A model generated the notes under the pieces. The model did not search any database. It saw only the letters and a program-made list of their open reading frames with translations, and was not told where the DNA came from. From CAWBRT01 sp963696525 (lineage in GTDB: Bacteria > Acidobacteriota > Terriglobia > Terriglobales > Acidobacteriaceae), in the NCBI GenBank assembly GCA_963696525.1, contig CAVOKO010000009.1, forward strand, positions 124,001-188,000: 64,000 nucleotides of DNA. The letters are read 5' to 3'. Every line of letters begins with the position of its first letter. The stretch's first letter is position 1. The position numbers and the translations under genes were made by a program. Below, one piece after another: positions 41,817 to 50,827 of the stretch.

Positions 41817-42580
41817 TGCCCGCCGCCATCGAGTTCCGCAAGGTAGGTTTCGCGCATGCCGAGCGCGTTATCTTCGACGATCTGAACTTTCGTATCGAAG
41901 AGCGGGAGATGACCGCGCTGGTGGGCCCAAACGGCGTCGGTAAGACCACCCTGCTGAAAATCGTTGCCGGCCTGCTGCGCCCCACATCGGGCACCGTCCT
42001 TTTAGAGGGGCGCGCACTGGAATCGTGGAGCCGGCGCGAGCTGTCGTGCTATGCGGCGCTCATCCCTCAGCACCTCGATGTCCCCTTCGCGTTTCGGGTA
42101 GAGGAAATTGTTGCCCAAGGACGCGTGCCCCATCTACGACGCTTCGCCGGTCCTTCCGAGCGCGATCTCGAAGTCGTCGAAAGCGCGATGCAAGCGGTCG
42201 ATATTCTGGGCCTGCGCGAACGCGCCTATGCGGATTTATCGGGCGGCGAGCGCCAAAGGGTAAAGATCGCTATCGGCCTGGCCCAGCAGCCCAAGGTCAT
42301 GATGCTCGACGAGCCCACGCAACACCTCGATCTCGGTCGTCAAATCGAACTGATGGAATTGCTGCGGGCACTGCGCGAGCACGGCATCACCATCGTGGCC
42401 GCAATGCACGATCTCGCGCTGGTTCGGGAGAACTTTTCGTCGGCGATTCTGCTCACGCCCGAGGCGGCATCGATTGCCGGCCCCACCGCCGATGTGCTGC
42501 GGCCCGAACTGTTGGAACGCGCTTTCCTGGTAGACCGTTCCAGCCTCAGCCGGCATGTATCGGCGGAATCGTTGAGCTAG
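41816..42580 (+). CDS. btuD: Cobalamin ABC transporter ATPase BtuD
   Basis: The 254-residue ATP-binding subunit powers BtuFC. It starts at GTG 41816, overlapping the btuC stop. Walker A is GPNGVGKTTLLK, the Q-loop ALIPQHLDVP, the signature LSGGERQRVKIA, Walker B VMMLDEPTQHLD and the switch His in AAMHDLAL. Co-transcription with btuF and btuC behind the riboswitch is clear from spacing. Confidence 0.94.
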   Translation: MPAAIEFRKVGFAHAERVIFDDLNFRIEEREMTALVGPNGVGKTTLLKIVAGLLRPTSGTVLLEGRALESWSRRELSCYAALIPQHLDVPFAFRVEEIVAQGRVPHLRRFAGPSERDLEVVESAMQAVDILGLRERAYADLSGGERQRVKIAIGLAQQPKVMMLDEPTQHLDLGRQIELMELLRALREHGITIVAAMHDLALVRENFSSAILLTPEAASIAGPTADVLRPELLERAFLVDRSSLSRHVSAESLS

Positions 42581-42806
42581 GATCTGCAAACACTTTTAGC
42601 GCGGCGGCCGGTATTCACGATCCAAGGCCCGCCAAAACGAAAATTCGGCGCGTTCGTCCAGACATTCTCTTGCCTCTCTGGCCTGATCGTTCTATGCTCC
42701 TCGGTTACACCATGAAGAAGCCATTTGTGTCCGCTGTTGGCACAACGGGCTGATTGCTGAATTCGCAATTCTGGCCGCCGGGACCCACGGCAAAGAGGTA
42801 AAAATC

Positions 42807-44183
42807 ATGATCAGTCGAAGAGAGTTTCTGCAAAACGGAATTAAATCTGTTGCCGCCGCTAAGCTTATTGGCACGGCCATGGCTCCGGGGATGCTTCTGG
42901 CGGAGAGCGTCCCTGCCCTGAAAGGAAATGCGCGCCAGGTAGTCATCCCGACGCATGAGCACTTCGGGGACATCGAAGAAAGGCTCGACTTCCCCGCCGG
43001 CTGGGAGATCACGCTGCAGCCGATGCTGGGGCACAATGCGCCGGTGCTGGGGCACGACGAAATTCTCAGTTGCCTTCGAAAGCCCATCGGCACGCGCCAA
43101 CTGCGCGAGCTTGCGGCGGGGAAAAAATCCGCGGTGATTACCTTCGACGATCTGACCCGTCCGACCCCGACCTATGCGGTTGCACCGCTGGTTGTGGAAG
43201 AACTTTTGGCCGCCGGCATCCCCGAGAATCGCATTATTTTTCTCGGCTCCTACGGTACACACCGCAATTTGGAGCAGGATGAGGTGGTCCGCAAGCTTGG
43301 CAGCGATTTGCTGCGGCGATTTGCCTGGGTCAACCATAATACCTGGGACAACTTGAAAGAGATTGGCACGACAGCCCACGGCAACGTGGTGAAGATTAAC
43401 CGGACCTTTGCCGCAGCCGATATTCGCGTGACCATCAGCGGGGTCAAGGCGCACGCTTTTGCCGGATATGGCGGCGGCGCCAAGGCGATCCTGCCAGGCG
43501 TGACCGGCTTCGAGACGGTTTGTTACAACCACGAGGTCGTCATGAAGCGGTTGACGCGCCCGCCCGCCGACGTCATCTCGATGTTTAAGAACGAAGTCCG
43601 CCTCGATATGGACGAAGCTGCGCGCTTGGCCAACGTCGATTTCAGCGTGCAGATTCTATACAACGGCAAGCGCCAACCGACGCATATCTTTGCCGGCGAG
43701 ATCGTCGAGGCCCACCGCGCCGCCTGCCGGGCAGCGGTTCAGCACTACCAGACCAAAGCGGTTCCCAATCCGGATATCGTGATTTGTAATACCTATCCGC
43801 AAAGCACCCAGGGCGGCAGGTATAAATGGGCGTCCACCGTGCGCGAAGGCGGCAGTTGCGTGCTGATTCTGCAACACCCTCAAGGACTGAGCGCCATGCA
43901 CTACTGGGAAGCGCGCCGGGCCGGGGCGAACGGCAAGACTTATCTTGATGCGGTGGCCGCACCGCGGGCGCCATTTCCCGGTAACACGCAACTGATGGTG
44001 TATTCGCAATATATGGACAAGCGGCAGATGCTTAAGTTTCCGTCCAACACGATCTTTGCCGCGAGCTGGGAGGACATGGTCAAGCAGCTGCAGGCGCGCC
44101 ATAAAGGCGATGCGCGCGTCGCCATCTATCCCTATGCGGCGATTCAGCATCCGGAGACCAAACTGGACGAACCGCAGGCGTAA
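42807..44183 (+). CDS. LarA-like protein (nickel-pincer lactate racemase superfamily) with twin-arginine-type leader
   Basis: A 458-residue protein of the LarA/DUF2088 superfamily, whose founding member racemises lactate with a nickel-pincer nucleotide. The start ISRREFLQNGIKSVAAAKL resembles a twin-arginine export leader. LarA hallmarks visible are FDDLTRPTPTYAVAP, GTHRNLEQDE, and the cofactor segment KAHAFAGYGGGAKAILPGV with a Lys in the position of the pincer-linked Lys. GAGGTAAAAATC is the ribosome-binding site. The substrate is not known. No larB, larC or larE cofactor gene is nearby. Exported LarA-like proteins are common in Acidobacteriota and their role is open. Confidence 0.82.
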   Translation: MISRREFLQNGIKSVAAAKLIGTAMAPGMLLAESVPALKGNARQVVIPTHEHFGDIEERLDFPAGWEITLQPMLGHNAPVLGHDEILSCLRKPIGTRQLRELAAGKKSAVITFDDLTRPTPTYAVAPLVVEELLAAGIPENRIIFLGSYGTHRNLEQDEVVRKLGSDLLRRFAWVNHNTWDNLKEIGTTAHGNVVKINRTFAAADIRVTISGVKAHAFAGYGGGAKAILPGVTGFETVCYNHEVVMKRLTRPPADVISMFKNEVRLDMDEAARLANVDFSVQILYNGKRQPTHIFAGEIVEAHRAACRAAVQHYQTKAVPNPDIVICNTYPQSTQGGRYKWASTVREGGSCVLILQHPQGLSAMHYWEARRAGANGKTYLDAVAAPRAPFPGNTQLMVYSQYMDKRQMLKFPSNTIFAASWEDMVKQLQARHKGDARVAIYPYAAIQHPETKLDEPQA

Positions 44184-44210
44184 GATCAGTAGTTTTATAA
44201 GCGCGATTTT

Positions 44211-44708
44211 ATGAGTGCGCCATTACACGAAAATCCGTTCGCCGTATTGACCGCCATCGTCGCGCCGGCGGTTCTGACCAATGCTTGCTCGGTGCTGTGT
44301 CTCGGAATCGGCGGCCGCATCGCGCGGGTGGTGGATAGAACGCGAGCCCTGACCGGGGACATGCCAAAGTTTAAGCCGGGCAGCCCGGAATATGGGTCGC
44401 GGGTGCGCCAACTCGAACGCTTGCAGAGGCGGGCTCAGTTTCTTGTCCAGGCGCTCCGTCTCTTGTATGCGGCGCTGGGCGGGCTGGCGGCTTCAGCGCT
44501 GATCTCGGTGATCGGCGCGGCCTCGGCATACTACGGCAATCAACTGCTGTTCCGGGCAATCGCCGCGTTCGCACTTGTGATTGGCGTCTTTGCGGTCACG
44601 GCACTGGTCGCGGGTTGTGTTTACATGGTCCACGAGACCAGGTTGGCGGTGCAGAACTTGCGCGAAGAAGCGCAAGAGGCTTTGGCTGATTATTCGGTGT
44701 TCGAATAA
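44211..44708 (+). CDS. DUF2721 membrane protein
   Basis: A 165-residue integral membrane protein with three hydrophobic helices: AVLTAIVAPAVLTNACSVLC near the N-terminus, LLYAALGGLAASALISVIGA, and AFALVIGVFAVTALVAGCVY. Between the first two lies the family segment RIARVVDRTRAL ... RVRQLERLQRRAQF, typical of DUF2721. It starts 27 bases after the LarA-like gene. Function unknown. Confidence 0.82.
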   Translation: MSAPLHENPFAVLTAIVAPAVLTNACSVLCLGIGGRIARVVDRTRALTGDMPKFKPGSPEYGSRVRQLERLQRRAQFLVQALRLLYAALGGLAASALISVIGAASAYYGNQLLFRAIAAFALVIGVFAVTALVAGCVYMVHETRLAVQNLREEAQEALADYSVFE

Positions 44709-44729
44709 ACAGTTCTGGAGAATGGGTAT

Positions 44730-44761
44730 CCCGCCGCCCGCCGCCCGCCGTCCGCCGTCCA
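44730..44761 (+). repeat. 7-bp tandem repeat
   Basis: Three copies of CCCGCCG followed by two TCCGCCG-like copies lie between the convergent DUF2721 and AraD1 genes. Confidence 0.8.
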
Positions 44762-44776
44762 CTCTTTCCGTGTCGT

Positions 44777-45772
44777 TCATAGCATCGGGATGCGCGTATC
44801 CGGCGCAGGCTCCACGGCCAGCGTATTACGCAGAGGCCTGCCGAACCCTTCGGCTTCGATCTCGAATATTTCGCCGGGCTGTACCCGCACTCCATCGGCA
44901 AAGCTCAGGGTCGCGGTGCCGAAGAAATGGACGTGCACGTCGCCGGGGCGGCGGAACAATGCGTATTTGAAATGATGATGCTCGAGGTTGCCGATGGTGT
45001 GGGACATGTTGGTCTCTCCGCTCAGGAACGGCCGCTCCCAGCGGACGCGGCCGTCGGAGGCCAGCACGCGCGATGTGCCTTCGACGTGGGCGGGCAGCGC
45101 GCCGGTTCGCAGCGCCGGCCCTATCGAACATTGCCGCAGCTTCGAATGAGCCAGCCAGAGATAGTTTTGACGCTCCATCACGTGGTCGGAAAACTCGTTG
45201 CCGAGAGCGAAGCCGAGCCGATACGGAGTGCCGTCGGCGGCAATCACATAGAGGCCGGCAATCTCGGGTTCCTCGCCGCCGTCCTGCGAAAAATCGGGCA
45301 TCGTCAGCGGCTGTCCCGAGCCGCGCAGAATCGATCCGCTGCCTTTGTAGAACCACTCCGGCTGTATGCCAGGCTTGCCGTCGTTCCGTTTACCACCTTC
45401 CAGCCCCATGCGGAACATCTTCATGCTATCGGTGAGCGTCTCGATTTCGCCGCTTATCTTCTTGTGCATGGCATCCCGCGCATCGGCGCTGCCCAAATGA
45501 GTCAGGCCGGTCCCGGTAACGATGCAATGAGCCGCGTCCGGATGATCGAGCGGCGGCAAGATACTGCCATCGGCAAGCAGCTGATCGTAATCGTGCTCGG
45601 TACTATGGAGCCGCTCGTCGACGAGCTGCTCAAGGCCGCAGCCGCGTCCGATGGCCTCGACCGCCAGCATATAAGTAGATTCCGCGCCAGTCACCGGCCG
45701 CACTTTGCCGTTCGCTTCGAGACGGCCGACAGCCTGGCCGCCGCGACCATCCTTGAATTGAATTAGCAACAT
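44777..45772 (-). CDS. AraD1/GguC-type fumarylacetoacetate hydrolase family protein
   Basis: A 331-residue FAH-fold enzyme of the AraD1/GguC group, associated with dehydration of 2-keto-3-deoxy sugar acids such as L-2-keto-3-deoxyarabonate. Group hallmarks are ESTYMLAVEAIGRG, HCIVTGTGLTHLGSADARDA, TDSMKMFRMGLEGGK, QPEWFYKGSG, the metal site in GGEEPEIAGLYVI and ALGNEFSDHVMERQNYLWLA, and GDVHVHFFGTATLSF. The ribosome-binding site AGGAGG lies 8 bases before ATG. It is downstream of an SDR on the same strand, which fits a sugar-acid oxidation pathway. The exact sugar is not decided by sequence. Confidence 0.85.
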   Translation of the reverse strand: MLLIQFKDGRGGQAVGRLEANGKVRPVTGAESTYMLAVEAIGRGCGLEQLVDERLHSTEHDYDQLLADGSILPPLDHPDAAHCIVTGTGLTHLGSADARDAMHKKISGEIETLTDSMKMFRMGLEGGKRNDGKPGIQPEWFYKGSGSILRGSGQPLTMPDFSQDGGEEPEIAGLYVIAADGTPYRLGFALGNEFSDHVMERQNYLWLAHSKLRQCSIGPALRTGALPAHVEGTSRVLASDGRVRWERPFLSGETNMSHTIGNLEHHHFKYALFRRPGDVHVHFFGTATLSFADGVRVQPGEIFEIEAEGFGRPLRNTLAVEPAPDTRIPML

Positions 45773-45843
45773 CGCCGAAGCCTCCTATCGATTTGAAGCC
45801 AAGGTACACCAGCTTTAGAACCGAACTAAACTCTAGAACTGCT

Positions 45844-46593
45844 CTAATAGGTGGCGCGGCCGCCCGAGATATCGAAAACCGCGCCCGTCGAGAACGAGCA
45901 CTCTTCGCTGGCCAGCCAGCAAACCAGGGCGGCAACCTCGTCCGTAGTGCCAAAGCGCCCCATAGGGATTCGGGAGAGCATGTACTGAATTTGCTGCTCC
46001 GACATTTGCTCGAAAATCGGGGTGCGGACCGCGGCGGGGGTGACGCAATTGACCATGATGCCCGACTTCGCCAGCTCCTTGCCCAGCGTTTTCGTCAGGC
46101 CCATGATAGCGGCCTTTGATGCGCTGTACGCCGGCGCGTTAGGATTGCCTTCTTTTCCAGCGATGGAAGAGAGGTTCACGATTCTCCCATAGCCCCGGCT
46201 CAACATGTGTGGAACCAGCGCCCGGGCGCAAAAGAACGTGCCATTCAGATTGACCTCGATGATGTGCTTCCAGGCTTCGACCGGATACTCCCAGGTGGGC
46301 GCATTAGGCCCGCTAATGCCGGCATTGGCGATCAGTATGTCGATTTTTCCGAGGGCGCCAATGGACTCCCGCGCCGCGCGTTCGACATTTCCCGCATCGG
46401 CGATATCCACGGTTGCCGTAAACACCGCAGCCCCGAGGCGATGCTTGAAGTCCTCAAGCCGGGCACTATCCATGTCCCAGACCGCAAGGCGAGCGCCTTC
46501 GGCCAGCAGCCGCTCGGAAATTGCCAGCCCAATCCCCGAGACACCACCGGTTACAACCGCACAGCGCTCCGCAAAACGTTTCATTGGAATCAT
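45844..46593 (-). CDS. Short-chain dehydrogenase/reductase
   Basis: NAD(P)-dependent Rossmann oxidoreductase of 249 residues. The start is ATG 46593, with GGGAGG upstream (MIPMKRFAERCAVVTGG). The cofactor motif is TGGVSGIGLAISERL, with NAG in ILIANAGISGPN, catalytic Ser in NLSSIAG and YxxxK in AYSASKAAIMGLTK. The Asp in AVWDMDSARL after the second strand favours NAD over NADP. Downstream of it is the AraD1-type hydrolase, so oxidation of a sugar or keto-deoxy sugar acid is likely. Confidence 0.9.
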   Translation of the reverse strand: MIPMKRFAERCAVVTGGVSGIGLAISERLLAEGARLAVWDMDSARLEDFKHRLGAAVFTATVDIADAGNVERAARESIGALGKIDILIANAGISGPNAPTWEYPVEAWKHIIEVNLNGTFFCARALVPHMLSRGYGRIVNLSSIAGKEGNPNAPAYSASKAAIMGLTKTLGKELAKSGIMVNCVTPAAVRTPIFEQMSEQQIQYMLSRIPMGRFGTTDEVAALVCWLASEECSFSTGAVFDISGGRATY

Positions 46594-46979
46594 CTGGTGC
46601 AGCCTCCCTTCATCAGCGGCCTTGCCAAGCAACCAGCTGCGCGGTTGCTCGCCAAAGTTCGCTCCTAATCCTGGTCGTAGCGAAGCTCGCAGCAATCTCT
46701 GGCTGCCCGGCGGCGGAAGCCAAAAGGTTGCCCTTCGATCTTCGCCGCCAGCGTTCAGACGAGCGCTGCGAACCACTTTGACTCGATTACAATATGTAAA
46801 TTGCCGTCCTGACATATGCAACCGGAAAACGCGCTGTGCCGCAGGGCATACCGCGGCAACTTCGGCCTTCCAAAGGCGCTTGCCGAAGGGGTCGCCCGGC
46901 TCTACAATCCTGAGCGGTGAGCCGTTTGCAAAGTGTCATCGGCGAAAGTGCTTTTTGAGAGGGTCTGGAGGGCACAATC
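46594..46979. other. Divergent intergenic region between SDR and LarA-like gene 2
   Basis: 386 bases between divergent genes; promoters for both should lie here. GGAGGG precedes ATG 46980 and GGGAGG precedes the SDR start. No other gene or RNA is recognised. Confidence 0.45.
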
Positions 46980-48278
46980 ATGGACATCGTCAAGCAATTG
47001 CTTCAGGGCGTTCCGCTGCCGCGAATGGTGAAGGTTCGCCAGAACTTTCCCGTCTCCGAAATAAAGGACGTGCCAGCCAGTTTGCGTGAGCAACTGGGCA
47101 AAGCCGGGGTTGGCGACCGCATTAAACCGGGCATGCGCATTGCAATTGCAGTGGGCAGCCGGGGCGTCGCGGAGATTCCTACTCTGGCCCGAGTCACGGC
47201 GGAAGAAATCAAGCGCCGTGGGGGCCATCCGTTCATTGTGCCCGGGATGGGGAGCCACGGTGGAGCGACCGCCGAGGGTCAGAAAGATGTCCTGGCGAAC
47301 CTGGGGGTGACCGAGGCCAGCGCCGGATGCGAGATTCTGTCGTCGATGGAAGTCGTGGAACTCGGACGACTGCCGGTTGGCTTGCCGGTCTATATGGACA
47401 AATACGCGTACGGCGCGGACGGGATCGTGGTCATCAACCGGGTCAAACCGCATACAGCCTTCCGCGGCCCCAATGAAAGCGGGGTCGCGAAAATGATTAC
47501 CATCGGCCTTGGCAAACAGAAGGGCGCCGAATCGTGTCATGCGTACGGTTTTGGCGTGGCGGCGGAATTCATCCCGGCGATGGCGCGCATAACCCTCTCC
47601 AAGGCTCCGATCCTGTTCGGGGTAGCTACGGTCGAGAACGCCTACGATCGCATTGCGAAGATCGTCGCCATGCCTGCCAGTGAATTAATTGCCACCGACG
47701 CGGCGCTTCTGCTGGAGGCCAAAGCCAGCATGGCCCGCATCTGCTTCGCGGACCCCATCGACGTGCTGATCATCGACCAGATCGGGAAGGACATTTCCGG
47801 GGACGGAGCCGACCCCAATATTATGGGCCGCTATCCGACGCCTTTCGCATCGGGCGGGCCCAAGGTTACGAAGATGGTGATCCTCGACCTGACGGAGGCG
47901 ACTCATGGCAACGCCAACGGCATCGGCCATGCCGAGTTCACTACCCGCAAGCTGGTTAACAAAATAGATTTCCCGATGACCTACGCCAACTGCCTGACCT
48001 CAACCGTTGCGCAACCGGGCAAGCTGCCCATCATTCTCGACGACGATCGCGATGCGATTCTCGCCGCCATGAAGACGTGCAACGCCCACGACCTCAAACA
48101 GGCCAGAGTCGTCCGCATCAAGGACACGTTGCGCATTGGCGAGATCTACATTTCCGAATCGATGCTGGCTGACGCCGCCACCATCCCGGAGATCGAAGTG
48201 ATCGGCTCGCCCACCGAGATGGTGTTCGACGCGGCGGGAAACCTGATGGATTCGGTTGAGGTGGAAACCACGGCCTGA
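46980..48278 (+). CDS. LarA-like/DUF2088 protein, second copy
   Basis: A 432-residue cytoplasmic protein, with no leader, of the lactate-racemase-domain superfamily. Recognisable segments are RIAIAVGSRGVAEIP, HPFIVPGMGSHGGATAEGQ, GIVVINRVKPHTAFRGPNE and SGVAKMITIGLGKQKGA. It is only distantly related to the LarA-like protein at 42807. The likely role is racemisation or epimerisation of a hydroxy or sugar acid. It is divergent from the SDR/AraD1 pair and followed within 31 bases by a flavin-reductase gene. Confidence 0.78.
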   Translation: MDIVKQLLQGVPLPRMVKVRQNFPVSEIKDVPASLREQLGKAGVGDRIKPGMRIAIAVGSRGVAEIPTLARVTAEEIKRRGGHPFIVPGMGSHGGATAEGQKDVLANLGVTEASAGCEILSSMEVVELGRLPVGLPVYMDKYAYGADGIVVINRVKPHTAFRGPNESGVAKMITIGLGKQKGAESCHAYGFGVAAEFIPAMARITLSKAPILFGVATVENAYDRIAKIVAMPASELIATDAALLLEAKASMARICFADPIDVLIIDQIGKDISGDGADPNIMGRYPTPFASGGPKVTKMVILDLTEATHGNANGIGHAEFTTRKLVNKIDFPMTYANCLTSTVAQPGKLPIILDDDRDAILAAMKTCNAHDLKQARVVRIKDTLRIGEIYISESMLADAATIPEIEVIGSPTEMVFDAAGNLMDSVEVETTA

Positions 48279-48308
48279 CTTCTTTTTGCTTCGAGGTGAA
48301 AACGCAAG

Positions 48309-48869
48309 ATGCCCAAAGTTCAGATACAGTACACGGATCTGTTTGCCCTGACCATGCAGCGATTGCGGGAAGATGGTTTGTTGCTGGCTACGATGGGAGC
48401 GGACGGCAAGCCCAATGTAATGACGATTGGCTGGGGAATGATCGGGAGCGTCTGGTCTCGCCCCGTATTCACCGTGCTGGTGCGGCCCTCCCGGAACAGT
48501 TATAGCCGGCTCGAGCAGATCAGCGACTTCACGGTCAATGTGCCTCCCGGGGAGCTTTCGGCAGCCGTGGCACGCTGCGGAAAAATATCGGGACGGGATT
48601 ACGACAAATTCAAAGAGACCCAGTTAACGCCGCTGCCAAGCCGGGAGGTGCGATCGCCAGTTATCAAGGAGTGCGTGGTGCATTACGAATGCCGGATTCT
48701 GCACCGCAACGACTTGGTTCCGGAAGCACTGGCGCAAGCGGTGCGAGAGCAATTCTACGCTCAGGGAGATTTCCACCGGTTCTACCAGGGGGAGATCGTC
48801 GCCGCTTATGCCGACGACGATGCCGAACGCCGTTTGCGGAGTGCGGGAACGCTGACTTCCCTTCCCTAG
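48309..48869 (+). CDS. Flavin-reductase-like FMN-binding protein
   Basis: A 186-residue protein of the flavin-reductase-like split-barrel family. The core LLLATMGADGKPNVMTIGWG, then PVFTVLVRPSRNSYSRLE and FTVNVPPGELS, matches FMN-binding members; CGKISGRDYDKFKET follows. It may supply reduced flavin or act as a small oxidoreductase. It starts 31 bases after the LarA-like gene, so an operon is likely. Confidence 0.82.
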   Translation: MPKVQIQYTDLFALTMQRLREDGLLLATMGADGKPNVMTIGWGMIGSVWSRPVFTVLVRPSRNSYSRLEQISDFTVNVPPGELSAAVARCGKISGRDYDKFKETQLTPLPSREVRSPVIKECVVHYECRILHRNDLVPEALAQAVREQFYAQGDFHRFYQGEIVAAYADDDAERRLRSAGTLTSLP

Positions 48870-49082
48870 CGCCTGTTAGCACGCATCAAATTAGCAATGT
48901 TGCCGGCGAAAATCGCCTCAGATGAGACGGGGGCCGAGGGGCATGGTGATTCCATGTTCAAGCTCGTCCCCGAAATCCGAGGCGATTGACGCCGCCGCGC
49001 TGCGGGACGGAGCGCTCGAAGGCGTGTACAATCCTGTATTCAAGTTTTAGCGCGGTGTAAGCCGAGCCGGCAGCTCCCAGCC

Positions 49083-49887
49083 ATGTTGGAAAACATTAAC
49101 CTGAAGAAAAAAAAGTTGTCGCGGGAAGAATACAAGCGCGCTCTGCCGGGCCTGCAGCGGCGTCTCTACGACCTGGAAAAAGCATGCTGGGATCAGGGGG
49201 TCTCTACCATAGTAGTCATCGAAGGGTGGGATGCCTCCGGCAAAGGCACGACGATCAGCACCCTGACTCAACGGTTGGACCCTCGTGGTTTCAAGCTTTA
49301 CCCGATCACCGCTCCACGCACGTACGAGCAGCAGAGGCCCTGGCTATGGCGGTTCTGGCTGAAGGTTCCGAACCGGGGAGAGATGGTCATTTTTGACCAC
49401 AGCTGGTACTCCCGCGTGCTTGAGGAGCGGGTCGAGCGCGCAGTTCCGGAAAGAGCCGTGCGGGAGGCGCTTCGCGACATCGTCGAGTTTGAGCGCATGC
49501 TGGCCGACGACGGCACCGCCATTCTGAAGCTTTTTCTTCACATCAGCAAAAAAGAACAGAGCAGGCGATTCCAAATGATCGAAGCAGATCCGCTGGAAGC
49601 TTGGCGGGTGACGCGAGCCGACTGGGACTCGCCACAAGAAATATGAGAAGTACCTGGTGGCGATTGAGGAAATGCTGGAGCTGACGGAATCGGAATACGC
49701 GCCGTGGACCATCGTTGAGGCGACCTCGAAATGGCATGCGCGCAAAAAAGTATTTGAGACCATTATTACCGCCATGGAAAAGCGTTTGGGGACGAGCGCC
49801 CCGCCTCGTACCCAGGCTGCGGCGGCAAAGCCACACGACGCCGATCTGAGGGCGGCCATGGAGTCCTTGGGCAGGGGAAGGCTCTGA
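49083..49887 (+). CDS. Polyphosphate kinase 2 family protein, first of a tandem pair, frame-broken once
   Basis: PPK2 enzymes transfer phosphate between polyphosphate and nucleotides. Walker A is IEGWDASGKGTTISTL, and the lid/Walker B region is MVIFDHSWYSRVLEERVE, where a His replaces the usual Arg of FDRSWY. One indel near 49630 breaks the frame; the next frame continues RHKKYEKYLVAIEEMLEL and ends at TGA 49885-49887. The corrected length is about 267 residues. The stop overlaps the start of the next gene (TGATG), so the two are translationally coupled. The pair resembles the two halves of a two-domain polyphosphate:AMP phosphotransferase. Confidence 0.88.
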
Positions 49888-50678
49888 TGCTGGAAAGAAT
49901 GGATCTGACCCGCACGCTCGATCGTGAGGCCTACGTGCGCGAGCTGGCGCGGCGGCAGATTCAACTGCGCGAGCTTGGATACCAGATCTACCTGCAACAG
50001 CGTCCCGTGATCGTGGTCTTCGAAGGCTGGGACGCGGCCGGCAAAGGCGGCGTCATCAAGCGGGTTACCGAAAAGCTGGACCCGCGGGGCTACGTCGTCT
50101 ATCCGATCAGCGCTCCGCAAGGGGAAGATAAAACCCGGCACTACCTTTACCGATTCTGGAGGCGGCTGCCGGAACGAGGGCAGATGGCGATCTTCGACCG
50201 CTCCTGGTACGGACGGGTGCTGGTGGAGCGGGTGGAAGGATTTGCCAGCGAAGACGAATGGAAGCGAGCGTTCAAGGAAATCAATTCCTTCGAGCGGCAA
50301 TTGCGTGATTTTGGAACGATCCTGGCAAAGTTCTGGATCCACATCTCCCGCGAGGAACAGCTTCGGCGCTTCGAGGAGCGCAAAACTGTTGGCTACAAAG
50401 CATGGAAGCTCACGGATGAGGACTGGAGGAATCGCGATAAGTGGGGCGCGTACGAGGAGGCAGTCGAGGAGATGCTGGTCAAAACCAGCACGAGTGGGGC
50501 ACCCTGGTGTCTGGTGGAGGGAAACGACAAGTACTGGGCAAGAACCAAGGTGCTGGCAAAACTGGTGGAGCTGTTATCGAGCGGACTCGGATATGAGCCG
50601 GCAGATCCTCTGCGCAGCCGGGGGCAGAAGAAGACCGTCAAGCTCACCCAGGCGAAAAAAGCAAAATCCGGGGGCTGA
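49887..50678 (+). CDS. Polyphosphate kinase 2 family protein, second of the pair
   Basis: A 263-residue intact PPK2 domain: Walker A FEGWDAAGKGGVIKRV, the segment LDPRGYVVYPISAPQGEDK, and the canonical lid region MAIFDRSWYGRVLVERVEGF. A Lys-rich tail ends the protein. It begins within the stop codon of the first PPK2 gene. It would most plausibly act with it on AMP or ADP and polyphosphate; class and substrate cannot be fixed by eye. Confidence 0.9.
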   Translation: MLERMDLTRTLDREAYVRELARRQIQLRELGYQIYLQQRPVIVVFEGWDAAGKGGVIKRVTEKLDPRGYVVYPISAPQGEDKTRHYLYRFWRRLPERGQMAIFDRSWYGRVLVERVEGFASEDEWKRAFKEINSFERQLRDFGTILAKFWIHISREEQLRRFEERKTVGYKAWKLTDEDWRNRDKWGAYEEAVEEMLVKTSTSGAPWCLVEGNDKYWARTKVLAKLVELLSSGLGYEPADPLRSRGQKKTVKLTQAKKAKSGG

Positions 50679-50711
50679 GGGTTCGAGCTGCAGGAAAACG
50701 CGCCGAAGCCG

Positions 50712-50757
50712 GGCCCCCGACAAGCCCGCTGGTGGCTTGTTGGGGTGGGAAGCCGGG
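50712..50757 (-). repeat. Dispersed palindromic repeat, inverted copy
   Basis: On the minus strand it reads CCACCCCAACAAGCCACC, then AGCGGGCTTGTCGGGGGCCC, nearly the same as the copy at 11646. It follows the ppk2 pair. Confidence 0.8.
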
Positions 50758-50798
50758 GTCCGCGGCACGCATCGTAGTTGCGCGTGCTGGGCTGAACG

Positions 50799-50827
50799 TT
50801 GACAGCTCGGTATTACGTTTCGATAAA
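50799..50827 (+). promoter_or_regulatory. Sigma-70-type promoter in an AT-rich repeat block
   Basis: TTGACA (50799) and GATAAA (50822) are separated by 17 bases. The block 50808-50890 is AT-rich and holds an imperfect direct repeat of about 26 bases (CGGTATTACGTTTCGATA and CGGTAACACGTTTTATAA, each ending in ACGTAT) with an inverted repeat TACGTTT-CGATA-AAACGTA. It should drive the DedA-rhodanese gene. Confidence 0.55.

Noticed and set aside
44730..44761. CCCGCCG tandem repeat as a regulatory site
   Set aside because: It lies between convergent genes; simple slippage in GC-rich DNA explains it.
46594..46821. 76-residue N-terminal extension of the SDR
   Set aside because: A strong GGGAGG site precedes ATG 46593, which gives the usual SDR start.
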